DNA from: Struthidea cinerea
Lineage: Eukaryota; Chordata; Aves; Passeriformes; Corcoracidae
Assembly (NCBI GenBank): GCA_013397865.1
Contig: VZTI01003267.1
Coordinates: 544,284 to 608,283 of the forward strand
Direction of reading: 5' to 3'
DNA: 64,000 nucleotides
Under the pieces are notes generated by a model. The model did no database searches. It saw only the letters and a list, made by a program, of their open reading frames with translations, and was not told where the DNA came from. This document shows positions 1-13,200 of this stretch, one piece after another. Made by a program: the position numbers and the translations under genes. The stretch's first letter is position 1, and each line of letters begins with the position of its first letter.

Positions 1-3000
1 AAATAACTTCCAGTATGGAATAGATGCTAATCATGTTGGTTACCAAAAAGTGGCAGGACTACATGGAATAACTTAAATGGCTCTCTAGATCCTACTAATC
101 TCTCTTTTATTCCAAAGGCATTCAGATCATTCTTAAAACTTTTGCTGAAAGCTTTCATTACTTTTTAATGGATGCTACCCTTCAAACGTGTAGTTTCAAG
201 TCCCCTTGGTTGAGAAAGACTTCGAATCAAATCCTATCTTTAGTTCTGCCTCATTGAGCGATGTCCCACTTTCTGTTCTTGAAGTGAGGAAACGTTTCTA
301 ATCTTTTGTAGGTGCACAGTAAAAGGTTTTAACTTAGCGGTGGTTTTATACCACAGGGTTCTGTGTGTCGTCATTTAATTACTTTATTCTGCATGAGCAT
401 TCATTTGTGCATTGCAGGAACAAATGGCTGTAAAGCAAAGGATTAATTGTTGCCGACTTCAGAGTATCAGTAAGGCTGTCAGTATCTGAATGGCATTATC
501 AACCTTTTAAAATCGTGCTACTTGGACTTTTTGGAGAACAGTACTTCCATAGGGAACAGCTATCGAGTCAAACACTCACCCCCAGTTTTAACACCAGTGT
601 AGAAGGTGGATGTGGAGAAAAGGAGAGTTGTTTTCTGTTATTTGCACATTTTAATTTAGGCCACAATCCAAATGAAATTGAAGTTAATATAGAAACCACT
701 TTGGCTTCACTGGAGCAAGTTTTAAGCATGTAGAGAAGGAGCCATTTTACTTCAAACGAAAGCTGGAATCCTATAATTGTACTAATAACAGAAATTGGAG
801 AAGAAGCTTCAGGAGAAGGACTTTATACCAAGTTTTGTCAGTGATTATATCTAACCACACTTGACCTAAGGGATTTTCATCAGCTCCAAGCAGGAGCGTT
901 GGTGCCCTTCCCCTTAACTTCCTCTGACAGTGTAACGTTTTGACACTCCATCATTTTGCAAACAACCTCATTTTCTTTGCCAAAATGTAAGAGTTTCATT
1001 ACTTCTGAATCATTACTTCCAAGACAAATACAAAACTGATGACAAGACAACTTGCAAGATACCCCTGTGAAACATCCTAGTTCTCTTTTCCATATTTTGA
1101 TGGAAATTTGAGATTTTGTTTACTTAAAGTACTTTATTTAAAGCAAAACTTTGGGGATATGAAGAGTAAAATGGGTACAAATGTAGGGCAGCAAGCACTA
1201 AGAAAATGTTAACAAAATTAGGTTATATTTTTATTATATGAAAAAAATGTGGATTTTTTTTCTCTACTGTAAAGTCTGTGCAGTTGGATTATTCAAGGCA
1301 GTGAGGTTACATCAGCTGGTTACTTATTATTAATTTGTGGGTTTCTCTTCAGGCATTTCTTACCCACTCAGCTTCTACCATCTGCCAATAATTATAGCTA
1401 CAGAGATCGGCCAGCAAATCCAAGCACAGTATCTTTTCCACAGATTGCTCTCTATCCATGGATTGATCGCAAGGCTGTGAATTCCCAGACAACGTCAGTT
1501 TCCCTGGGCTGTTTAAATTTATGGTGTTTATCCTCAGAAAGATGGAGGTCAGCTGGAGAGTCTGGAGGCAGAGGAAGGTCACTGCTTTCCGGAGGAGCTC
1601 CCCAGCCTGATGATCCTGCAGGAGGCCAGGGAGATGCAGGACAGTGGCAACACCTGTGGCACGTGGGGCTGGGATCCCCAAGCCTGGCAGCCAGACCTCA
1701 CTAGAAATGTTGGAAATGTGCATGATAGAGACACCTGCATAATCAGAATATCAGTCTGGAATAGTAATGATTTAACTCAAGCTGTATCTTAATCCTATGT
1801 AATTGTCAAAGAGCTCTAGGTGTGAAAAATATGTATTGTCATTCCAGGCTCAACAGAACACTGGATTCTGCCTTTTTAAATTTTGATTCAGGAGGTATCC
1901 ATGAATTCAGTGTTTGCACCTGAATTTTCACCTCCCTTAAAATTCCAGGGATGTCTGAATGCTCCATACTCTGTTCCTTATTTCCTTCCCTCTGCACTTA
2001 CTACTGAGCTATTAGTCATTGCTCATCTACTCTTGGCGTGCATTTTTAATTCGAATAGCACGTGCTGAAATGCTTTCAGACATGACTGATTTTGATACTA
2101 GTGACATAATTACTGCCTGCTATTAGATAAGCAGTGTATTACTTTAATAAACGTAACCATCTATGCTCATGACAGACTTTCGTTGGGATGTGAAATGCAC
2201 AGTTAATAATTTTGATTGCAAATATCTTCTCAAGGCAAGTAAATGAAGATATACCTGGCTGGAAAGCTTCAGGATCTTGAAACAAGGAAAACTAAAAATG
2301 AAGACAAATTCCGTTGTCAGAGACAGACGTCTTCTAACTTCAAACCTTTGACTTCATTCATTTAATCAGTTTCTTTTTAAACCACTTTGAGTGCAAAGCT
2401 GTCTCTTCTACTTTTGAAAGCATGGAGGTGAGAAGCAGGCTGCTCTAGATGAACCTGGATGTGATGAATCTCTCCTGCATGGATCAAGCAGGTTGGGAGA
2501 GAGTGTTGGGCTGGTGCTGCTCACCCAGGGTGTGCCTGCCCCCGAGGATCTACCTGCTGGCATAGCCCTGCTGCCTGCTGTTTGATTGCTCCTCTCATCA
2601 CAAAATTCTCTTTTTTCTAACTGTATCAGTAGTGTGGCAGCTTGGTAAAATATCTTTATACTTACTTGCCTTTGTAGAGTTGGATTTTCAGCTGTCTTAG
2701 CTCAGGACACTTCATGTAGTATAGGATTTTTCCAGGCATCTGGATTTATAAAAGTGATTGCCAAAAAGTGCTTTTCCCAGCCACTCAAGTTATGGGAGAG
2801 GTCGTGTCTCATGTATATTCCTGAGACTGAAAGCCTCATGTGTCACAGAGAGGGCCCATCAGCTCTGTAATGCCCTTGCTTTGGTAAAAGAGGGACTCAG
2901 AAAATACCGAGAGTTGTACAAACAACCCGTGAAATCTGTTTTCTTTGAACTGGGGTTGAACTGGTGTATGGACTAGGGCTAGTCTGGGGTGTCAGAACTA

Positions 3001-4196
3001 TTGCTATCAAGCAAAGAATGGCACTGTTATCACTAAACTGAAGGGTCAGCTCTGCTGGAAGTGCCAATTACTGGTAATATATGAAGTGGGTTTCTTGGTC
3101 TAATTGGGAAATATTTTTAAAAGACAGTAGAAATCGTGGGAGTGAATTGTGAACTTTGTGTCCCTCCAGGTGAATTACTGGTATGGATTCCTAAGGGAGA
3201 TGGGGAAAATGCTTCTAAAGAAGTGTGATAGATGTCTTTTGGGCATCAGAGCCTTGTTAATGGTCTCCTGCCTTTGTCCTGAGTTTATTGTCGCAATATA
3301 AAGTTTAGAAGTGCTGATGCAAGGATTACAGCAGACTTTAGGAAATAATCTCTGTGCAGTGCTTTGCTGCACCGTGGGCTTCCGCAGATGGCTGCTGCAT
3401 TTCACCCTGGAACTTTCACATGCATTAATGGAGAGCAAAGAGAACGTGCTGCCAATGCAGTGTGTCCACCATGGAGCCTCTACATCCTTCCACACATCCT
3501 TACATGTACGGATGCGGTACTGATGCATGGGCAAGGACCTCACTCATCAGATGGAAAATGCAAAGCCGTTTATTGCGCAGTCAGAATTCCCTAAATCCCA
3601 GCACCCAACAGGATATAACATCATATAAACAGGAAAGATGTTCACCACAGTGTCCCCCAATCACCTGGGGCATTGCACACATTTCACCGAGTATGGTAAT
3701 AGGCAAACAATGCCCTATAAGGCCACAAACTACAATGATCACTTCTCCTAGGCCCAGTCTGTCCCTAAACACACAATCCTCTCTCAGTCCATCCCCGGTG
3801 ACCTGGATGCACTCCCAGGGTCACCTCTGGGCCCAGGACAGAGGCCCTCTCTCTGATCCCCAGGGCCTGTCTCTCTTCCAGCACATAGTGCACTCCAACA
3901 TATGGATATAATAAATAACATATCGTACATTCTCACAGGGTGTGCTAGGTTGCCTGATACAATTTTTATCTGTAGATCTGTAATGTATTAAGAGCAATTT
4001 TTCTGTCCTTGTTTTGTATCAACCTGGTGAGTTCCTGGTGGAAGCTTTCCCTCAGCTCATGACACAAAACTACCAAACTGCAAACTGCTGCTGGTGTTTA
4101 GAGCTCGTAGTCACAGTTTGATCCAGGGCCTTGTACTTTTTTCTGCTGTAAAACACATTGCTCTCATTGTAAAAATGTCCTTTGTCTCTTTCACAG
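1..4196 (+). other. SPON1 intron (3' part)
   Basis: No SPON1 exon was recognised here, so this is taken as intron between the exon encoding the middle of the Spondin domain and an exon upstream of the window. It is AT-rich unique sequence apart from an antisense LTR at 3528-3900. A G+C-rich, protein-like stretch lies at 1536-1701 (see findings). A GT-rich/T-rich low-complexity tract follows the next exon at 4384-4452. Confidence 0.75.
3528..3900 (-). mobile_element. Endogenous retrovirus LTR, copy 1 (373 bp)
   Basis: Read on the - strand it starts TGTTGGAGTGCACTATG and ends CTTGCCCA, the TG...CA ends expected of an LTR. It contains a TATA-like TTTATATG and a polyadenylation signal AATAAA (+ strand TTTATT at 3569-3574) followed by about 40 bp of U5. 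A second copy at 57369-57741 has the same length and differs at 17 positions by my alignment, without gaps (about 95% identity). No target-site duplication is visible around this copy and no internal retroviral sequence adjoins it, so it behaves as an old solo LTR. Confidence 0.85.
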
Positions 4197-4261
4197 AGCG
4201 ATGAAGTTTTAACAGTCATCAAGGCCAAAGCACAGTGGCCGGCCTGGCAACCTCTGAATGT
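4197..4261 (+). CDS. SPON1: SPON1 exon, middle of Spondin domain
   Basis: A 65-nt exon preceded by a pyrimidine-rich acceptor ending in TTTCACAG and followed by the strong donor GTAAGT at 4262. It encodes SDEVLTVIKAKAQWPAWQPL followed by N and a split valine codon (GT|G). This matches the F-spondin Spondin domain closely. It starts in phase 0 and ends in phase 2. It is separated from the next exon by 19.8 kb and is the most upstream exon in the window. The preceding human residues (ending in a run of glutamates, then IRQQ) were not found between 1 and 4196, so the previous exon lies outside the window. Confidence 0.93.
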
Positions 4262-7200
4262 GTAAGTAAGTAGGGAATTGTCTGTGTCAAGAGCTTTGTC
4301 TTGGGTGTTGGCTAATGGGCTGCTCTAACCATTCACTCCGGTAAAGAAACAATCAAAAAATTTGTTGATAGATGAGTTTTTCAACTTTTTTTGTGTGCGT
4401 GTGTGTGGTGGTGGGTGTTTCTTTTGTTTGTTGTTTTGGTTTTTGGTTTTTTTCCAACATCTGCTTCTCTCTTTCTTTGCTTTTTAGCATCTCTTCATTT
4501 TTTACATGCTTTGGTTGGCTAACTGTTGCAGCAGGAGTATCCCATGGAGTTTGTGCCTCCCACACATAAATAGAGATGTTTATTCAATGCTTTCTCAAAT
4601 ATGTGATACTGTTCTGCATGGAGCAGCAGCATTTTCTGGCATCCTGTCTCACACTCTGTGCAATGCACTGATACAGCAAACAGTCATCCACCAACAAAAA
4701 AACTCTCGAAGAGTTTTCTTTAAAACCATTCTTTGAAATGCCAACTTGAACCACTCCATGATGGCCTCGTGGTCCTGGTGGTGCTGTAATATAACCATGG
4801 CTGTTGCACCAAGTGAGGCGGAAATTTGCTTCCCAGGATCCTGACTGGGCTCTCCAGGAGTCAGCAGAAGAGAGGAGAAAACTCCTTTTTCAGGATGCTC
4901 TTAAATTTCCTGGTGGCCCTTCAGGGGAGATGGGGGAGGTGTTGGGGTAGGGGTGGTGGTTCCTGGATAACTTATCTGCACTTGGCCCAAAGTTCATACT
5001 CATGATCCAAGCCCAAATGAGTGAGACCTACAAGAAGTGACTAAAGATGAGAACCCACTAGAAGGGGTCACCCTATTAGCTGGCAGTAAATTAAGTCCTT
5101 GGAGAAGCAGGGCAATTAGTTTACTGCAAGATTGTACAGAAGAGATAGCCCTGTTTCCTGTTTCCTGGAAGCAGTTAGTGAAACACTGTGTCTGATTTTG
5201 TTATCTGCATTTCAGAAAGTATGTGAAAACTTGAAGGTTAGTTAAAAATAACCAAAACAACAAACCTGCAAAAGAGTTCAGTTTTCAGAAAACATCCCCG
5301 ACCCTAAGGGGGTTTAGAAACTCTTAAGCAGCTTAGGACTTAAGCTATTCACTTCATCCCTTTCCCCTCTAAAAAAAAAAAAAAAAAGGTTAGGAGGTGA
5401 ACTCAGCTTAAATAGTGAAAAGATTTCTGATAGCTGATCCCTCTTTAATCTAGAAAAAAATAAACCCGGCAAACAAACAAAAAAAGAAAGCCAACACCAA
5501 AGTATCAAAGTATGAAACCCCTCCTAGCATGGAAGCTAAGGAAATTCATGAAAAGGAAATGGTTTAGGAAAACACTTTACCACTGTGACTAACCTTGAGA
5601 GCAGCTTACCTGAGCATAAGATGGATTTTCCACCACTGGAATATATTTCAACCCTCAGACACAGTTGTAGGCTCTGCACAGGAACTGCAGGTTAGGTTTT
5701 TTTGGCCTGTGTAATGCAAGAGGTGGCAGTAATGGCATTCCTTATTTGTGGTCTTATCCTGCAAGTTTCCAGGATTTGGATTTGGTAGTGTTTGCCATGT
5801 AGTAGCTGTGGATAGCACTTCTTTCCTTGCTGCCTTCTTTCCATTCACTGCAAATTAAGACTTTAAAATTGAAACTTTTTCACTGTTGTGCTCTGATGAG
5901 TTCTTGATCTGAAAAAAGCCATTTATTTTTTCACTCCAATTCCCATCACTTTCCTAAAGCAACACTTAAGTCTGATGTTCTGTTACCAAAGTGAACAATA
6001 CCACCCGAAACTGGCTGCTGTGGGTGCTTGGGAGGCTTTGGCATTGACGGGAGAGCAGGGCTGTGCTTTGTTCACAGAAAGATGGAGAGAGGATGTCCTG
6101 CTCCAAAGTCTCAACACATCATCTTGAATATATTGCATCACAAAAATTATTGCTAATTGAAGTGTGTTGCCCCAACCACGATGCCTAATTTCATACAGCC
6201 CTGAGAAACTTAACAAAAATTTGAGTGTGAACAACTTCAGATGCTTTCTAAGGCATATTCTTTCACAGACATGCCTGCAAATGTTTTTGCAACATCCTCC
6301 ACATGTTTTTCCAGTCAATTCTTACCTTTTCTAGATGAGAGTTCTCACCTTTTAGAAACATCAAGAGGAATAAATCTTGGCATTTTTGCTTTCAAATGCT
6401 CTGCAGGTGTTCCCCTAACCCTTCACTTTACAGGTAGTGTTTGATTTCTGGCTTTTTAAACAATATTTTTTTATCATACTTTGATACAGTGTCCTGCTTT
6501 TTGATTCCACTTAATAATATGATCTAAGCTTCACAAGTGGACAAAATTTTCAATATCCTTTGACTGTGGCTAATTTCCCATTTTCTATAATGGATTGTCC
6601 TTCTTGGAATTTAGATTAGAGCTGTGCAAGTATTGGATAATGACTCCTCAGGATAAACATTTTTTCTGTCATTATGCGTAGCACAACCATCTTACTAATC
6701 AAGAGTCGACTAAAAGTCATGAATATTCTTTTTTTTGCATAATCCTTGGTTATATATGTAATGGATAAGAGGGTGTGATAGTAGTGCCAAGGTGGCATTA
6801 CAATGTGTCATAATATGCCCAGCATAAAAACCTTCCTGGGTGTGCTTCACAACAATTATAAAATGCATGATACTGATTTTTTAATGGAGGTGTGAAGTGT
6901 CAAAAGCTGGAAAACTCCGCCTGCTCTCACTTCAGATTTTACCTCACAATTCCAGCCTGCCCCTGGGGCTGCTGGCTCCTGTCCCAGCTCCCCCAGACAG
7001 CGAGGGACACTGCAGCACCTCCTCTCCTTACGGAGGATGCCAGTTCTTGCTGCATCTTGAGTAGCTGGAGCTGAGCCCTGGTGTTTCCACTGCGGTCACC
7101 CCCCATAACGCGGGAGGATGGCCTTGGCTGGGCACCTCCCAGGGACTGATCCCAGCTAAATGGCCCCTCCTGTTCCGGTCGGTGAGGCTGTGACTCCCAA

Positions 7201-10200
7201 GGCCAGTCACACGTCATTAAGAAAAGGTTCGAGCTCAGGTGATACTGAGGGCATGAATTGAGTAAGTCTGTGTCTAAAACTGACCAGGGTGTCAAAAGTC
7301 TTTGGTTCATGACACCAGAGATAAGGAGGGAAATATAATTGGGAGCTTTTCTTCTGCTAATGGAGAAGACGTGCAGATCCAACTCTCCCCAGGGAGAGTT
7401 ATTTAGCTTCAGATACGAGTTCAGATACAAGAAATTACAGTAGGGACTGAGACAAGCTGTCAGCCCTAAGCAGGGAAGGATGCAATGACAGCAAGTAATT
7501 CTCTGAAAAGCTTTCTGTTAATTACGGTTTAGCATACTGTCATCTCCCAGTGCAATGTAATGTGGAAACAACATCCTGCCAAACTTCACTGTCTGTTTTT
7601 TATTGATCCTCTCCTCAGTTCCTATATGTGCCCACTCTTTGTCACTGTTTTCCATTTTTATTTTTCTTCCTATCACTCATCTTCATTTTCCTTAATTCAA
7701 CTGCTTAATTTAGGGGACCAGCATGCAGAAAACACTCCTGAGTTTTCCCATGTAGGAGACAGCTTTGGGTGATATTTGTGAACCAGTTTTATGGTTGCCT
7801 AACTGAAAGAGCATCACTGGTAGCCTGAGAAGGATGAGTGCCAGAGCAAGTAATAAAACATTTTGCTATTGCTTATATTTGAATTACCAAGTTGTGTGTC
7901 TGAAATTCTGCCTTTAAAGTGCTCGCAGGGAGTTCATTCTTCCTCGAGCACACTGGTATCAGTCTACAGCATGCTGTCAAATCAAAGTAGTTTTTCTTAT
8001 CTTTCTTGTATAAACAAGTGCACAGCTCATTGCTCCCTTCCTCACAGCCATGTTTCAGGCAGAGTCAAATCTTATTTTCATACACAGCTGCAAATCATTG
8101 GCCTTTGGCAGTATGGAGGATAAAATACATCAAAACCAGATAGTACCACTGGTATCCAAATCTGCATATCTGGCACCTGTAAAATAAACAAGCCATGACA
8201 GAAAAATTTGGGATAAGGAAGGCAAGACTTTTAAAGTTAATATGCATCAAATTCACGGGGAGCTAGTACCTTTTTAAATTTTGCCTTGAATTCCCTTTCC
8301 CAAAATATATGCCATCTTTCTTTTTTTTTTTTTTGGCTGTACTCTTTATTCCTTTATTGCTTTTATTTCAAATCTGGACATCACTACTGAGACACAAAAG
8401 AAGTATCTGAATTGTAATTCTTGTGTCTAATCAGTCTTTTGTATTCCCTGTAAACCAGGGAAGCACGTAGCCCTCTGCAACACTGTGGAACCTGAAATTC
8501 CGTGTGCCTGTACAGCCTACCACTGATAAATACAAACATGGATCCCATACAGGATGGAAATTATTCTCCAGTATGTAAATTTAAAGTTTAGTAGGTCAAC
8601 CTATAGAAAGTACCTTGTAATGCAGAAATTCAAGGTGTTTTATCTTGGTAAACAGCACGGTGAAAATACCTGACATCTAAAAAGGTTAGCTTTTTCTGAA
8701 GTATACACAAGAATTTTCTTACTTCTCTCTCATTTTATTTTTTTTTTCTTTGATGCAAAAACTCTTTTTCTTTCCAACCTTTTTACTTTTCCATTACCTT
8801 TCCATTCGTAGTTACAACCGATGTACCCTGAAGTGAGGCGTTTTTCTTTACTATAATTCTGAACTATCTGAAGTTTAGGAAACGATCCTTTCCTTCCTTA
8901 TTGTCTCTCCTGTTTCCATTTCACCTCTCCGTGCTGTCTGTGTGAGTAGCCATGGTCCTGTGGTTTCCCAGTGCCTCGGGGCTGTGCCCAGATTTACTCT
9001 TTTTCTCCCCCATTTAAGCAGCTCTTCTCCATTTCTTTAGAGATTACCTTTAGAGAACGCTCCAGTAAGCAATTGTGAAGCTTAGCAGAAAAGGAAGCCT
9101 ATTCCTTTATAATTCCCATGGATGGAAATATTTAGTCCAAAGTTCAGAAGTTAGTACGGTTCCCTCATCATCCCCTAAAATTATCCCATCAACCTCTTTC
9201 CATTTCAAGTTTTGCATACCTGTGATATCTTTTCTCTGACTACGGAGGTGTTAGGGCTGTTTCTCCTGGCTTGCATGGAGGGTATCAGAAAATGGGACGG
9301 CATATTCCCAAGTATGGGTTTTTAGCATTATTTAGATAATGTGACTTAAACTGTTCCAGAAATCAAAGAGTAATCTATAGAAAGACGGTGGGAAGAGAAA
9401 AACTGTTCTGATCCAAAATAAGTCTGAGTTGACAGATCCTATAAGCTGGAGGGAAAAATGCTGACACCCTGGGTTGCATTTTCCTTCCTTTATTCTTGAA
9501 TAAAAGCTCTTTCAATCTTCCAGAATTCTTCTGTCACAATTTGACAAAAATAATTCGGCCTACATTTTGATCCCGCAGTGGATTTGCTCTGATCAATAAG
9601 TTTCCATTACAGCATTTGGGAATTGAAAGCCAGGCCACAGATGTGTCTGTTTGAGGTTTCTGTGTTGGTTTGCTTCTCATTTTACTTTTATTTTACATAA
9701 TTTTTTAACTTTGGCGCTCTTTTTTCTTACTTTACTGTAAATTGCTGCTGTTCCCGTGCCCATAAAACTTTCCTTCCTTAAAACAGCCTCCACATTTAGA
9801 TCACTGAATGATGTGATGTTGTTAAATGTTGCTAGATTAAGAACGTCCTCAGTCAGAATTGGAACTCCTTACTCTCTTCTGAAATGTAAGAAAATAACTC
9901 CATCTCCTCCTCTTATTCTTCATTGTTAAACAGTTCAATTTATTGTGGCTGTAAACACCTAATTCACAGTGCTTCAGCTCCTGAGGTGTTTACATGCTTA
10001 TATAGTTACGAGTGACATTACTACATGCATAAAATACAACCAACAATCCCGTGTTTTCGTAAGGATGAGCAGACCTCTCTCAGGCAGCAGATTGCAACTA
10101 AACCATATTAAAACTTCCTGTCCTGTTTCCCTGCCTGTTCAATCAGTAAAGGCCTGATCTCCAAGCATAGCTTTTAAGTCAGCCACACAGGCACATGCTC

Positions 10201-13200
10201 AGCAAAATAAAGGGCATCACCCCAAGGACTGGAAATGTCTGGGTTTGATTCGGCTTTCCCCTGATGAGATTTGAATGCTGACACCTCCCTCTGAACGTAA
10301 AACTCAAACCAGCAACCACTATCACACAGCACATTCTTCCAGCTGAAGCCTTGCTGTTTTGCATGGAATAATGGAATAATTATTAGCCAGAGAAAGAAAG
10401 CAATCACTAGCATTTTCCCCTTAAGAAAAGGGAGGAGAGACAGCAGAGTTTTCTGAAGGGAATTAATCTCTAAAATGTTTGGCAAACAGTGAGGTGACAA
10501 CTTTGTAAGATGGGGATGGGTATGTGTGGCAGATGAGCTGCATGTTCTCATTAACTAGCAGATTAATTAATTAATAATCAATGGCTTTTGCCCTTCCCTA
10601 GCTCCCTGGGAAGAGAGACTGTTCCTGGAGAACAGAAATGTCTTGCTCTGTTTCCAGGTTTTTAGCTTCTTTTTTGTTTAACACCTTTACAGTGTTAAAA
10701 AGTTTTAAGCACCTTTACAGTACTTAAAACAGGATGCATGAATTAGGTAAATTAGAAAAGAAAACACTTAGATTTGTCTCCTTTTTTTGACTGTTATTTA
10801 CTGAATTCAACTTAAAACCCACAAAGCTGCTGTTCAGCCAAAGATGCTCTTTTAAAGTGAATTATATTTTACTTATATCTAGTTGAAATTGATTTTCTAT
10901 TACTTGCTTCATTTCTCTGCACTGAAAATAGGAGAAAATTACAACATTTGCATTAAATTCAAAATAAATGAAGTAGTTCTTTAGAATCAAAGTTTCTTTT
11001 TGTGAATTCCTATAAAATAAATATGTTATTTGAGGAATCTTTTTGAAGATTTTCAGAAAATCTGATAGAATGAATCTTCTTTTTCAGGATTTATGTAATT
11101 GATCTGTATACCTATCTATCTGGAGAATTTGAGAAATTAATTTACCAGTTCATCTATGTGAATTATCTATTTCTCTCTAAGCTGCATATGTGGATAAAAT
11201 ATGTGCACATAAGCCTCAACTAAAGCTGGCACTTTTCTTTTAAGAAGACCTATATTAAAAATATTTATGGGCTGTAATCAAAATCAGTATATTGTTGTGC
11301 TACCTACATTTGGAGTGTTTTGTTTTGGAGAGATTAACGTGGACACTGTTGGGGAAAAAAGAAACAGATGTACAGAGTGGATTTGTGGCCTCGATCAGTG
11401 ATATTACTGGAGGAAAAAAAAGATTTTTCTATTTCTTTGTTTAAATGTTGCCTCAGATGTTGGTAAAACCAAGCTGCTTATTCCCTTGTTCCATGTTTTA
11501 ATTTTGAGACAGCCCACTGCAGTAATTTATTATAAACACCAAGGTTCAAATAATTGTGCAGTTTACGCCAGTTACATTTTTTAAGGCATGTCAGATAATG
11601 TCGATATGTGCTGAAATCACTTAGCAGCAGCCCAGGTCTGAGCCAGCTGAGCCTGGCAGGACAAAAAGAGCAGAGAAGATGCCAACATGCAGCCTCAGAC
11701 AAGGTTTGTCCCCAGCACGAGCTCAGAGTCCCCAGCACAAACTCACACCAACACCTCTGCTGCCAAATCTTGCCCCAGCTGCTGCTTGAGTGCACCAAAA
11801 TGAAACCACCTTTACTGCCTACATGTACCTTAGATCATCTTCCCACAGAGCTCCTTTCACTTTCTGTAGGCAATGCTACACTTTTTGTAGGGCCAGAAAG
11901 CGTTTGTTCAGAGCCTGTAGAGATTCTTTAGGTGTTTAGGAAACCCACACATCCCGAGAGAGGGTCCATGAGTTGTGTCAGCAGGGCATGAGCACACCCA
12001 GGGATGTTCTGGCCAGCTCCTGTCTCACTTGCTGGCTCGGTGTGGACACACCAGCACACCAAACCCAAAGAGAAATCCTCCCTCTGTTTTCCTCTGGAGC
12101 TAGATGTTTGCTGTGTCTCACTTGGAATCCCAGTGGCAGCGCTGAGTGCTGGGCTCTACTAAATTTTAATCAGCTTTGAGAGGGGAAGACTCAAATCAAT
12201 GCACCTTTCAGCTTTGATAACAGAGATGAAAAATAATGAAACACCCAGAGCTCTGCAGACTGGAGACCTGACAGTGTCTGTAAGTTAATTCTGTGAATTA
12301 GTCTTCCTAGAACATCTTATTAAGGATTGCTAGAACTATTCACAAGTACCACACCAAATTCCTCAGAGTTTGCAAACTAAAATTCATTGGAAAATTTCTA
12401 CCAGGTCCTATCCATCCACTTAAGATATTTGAAATGGTGCCATAATTTATTTTAAAATATTATGAAGTCACAAAAGCTCAGTTTTGCATTAGGTGAGTAA
12501 ATTTGGCATTGGTTGCTCATTTTCAGTTGATGTAACCCTTGTGCTGTCCCCATAGGAGGGGTGAAATTATTTCCTGGCTTGCCATGCAATAAATAAATAG
12601 CTGCCCATAAATAGGTGATATTGGTATCAGAATGTAATTTATAAAAGTGTACAATAGAAATTAGTAAATTATTCTGTTGCTCAGTTAATCAAATCCTCAG
12701 ACTACCCAGCTGAGATTTATTAAAAAAAACAACAAAACCCCACATTTGAACATGCACGCTTGTGTTTGGGTTTAAATGGCATTCAGAAGGGCAAAATACA
12801 GATGTACTGCAATTAACCAGCTGTAATGGGCATTGTCTACATTTTATTTGTTGCTGTCTCCAAAGGGATAAGGAAAGCTCATATCATAGTCCTTTAATCA
12901 TCTCTGCACTGGATATCATTAATATTTGGTTATACAAATTGCTTATAAACACTGTTCCACCTAATGATTTGAAAAATAAATCATGCATGGATAATTTTTT
13001 CCTGTGTGACTAAGAGTCAGCTGAGGTTTATAAAGAAATAAGGAAGATTATTATTTATTGCTCCATCTCATGTTCCTTATAATGCTTGTTTTTCATGCAT
13101 ACTTGTTAGACATTTTCTCCTAGGTGAATACTGCATTTATCTGGTTTCCACTTCCTCTGTACTTTTAAAATAGTAAAGTTTGTGCATTTTCTTGCCTTCC

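Noticed and set aside
3462..3911. 149-codon + ORF, with a 167-codon relative at 57399-57902
   Set aside because: The two similar proteins come from the two antisense copies of the same LTR read on the wrong strand; not a gene family.
1..4196. Search for the preceding SPON1 exon (residues before SDEVLTVIKAK)
   Set aside because: No stretch encoding the expected acidic segment ending in IRQ-type residues with a donor was found.
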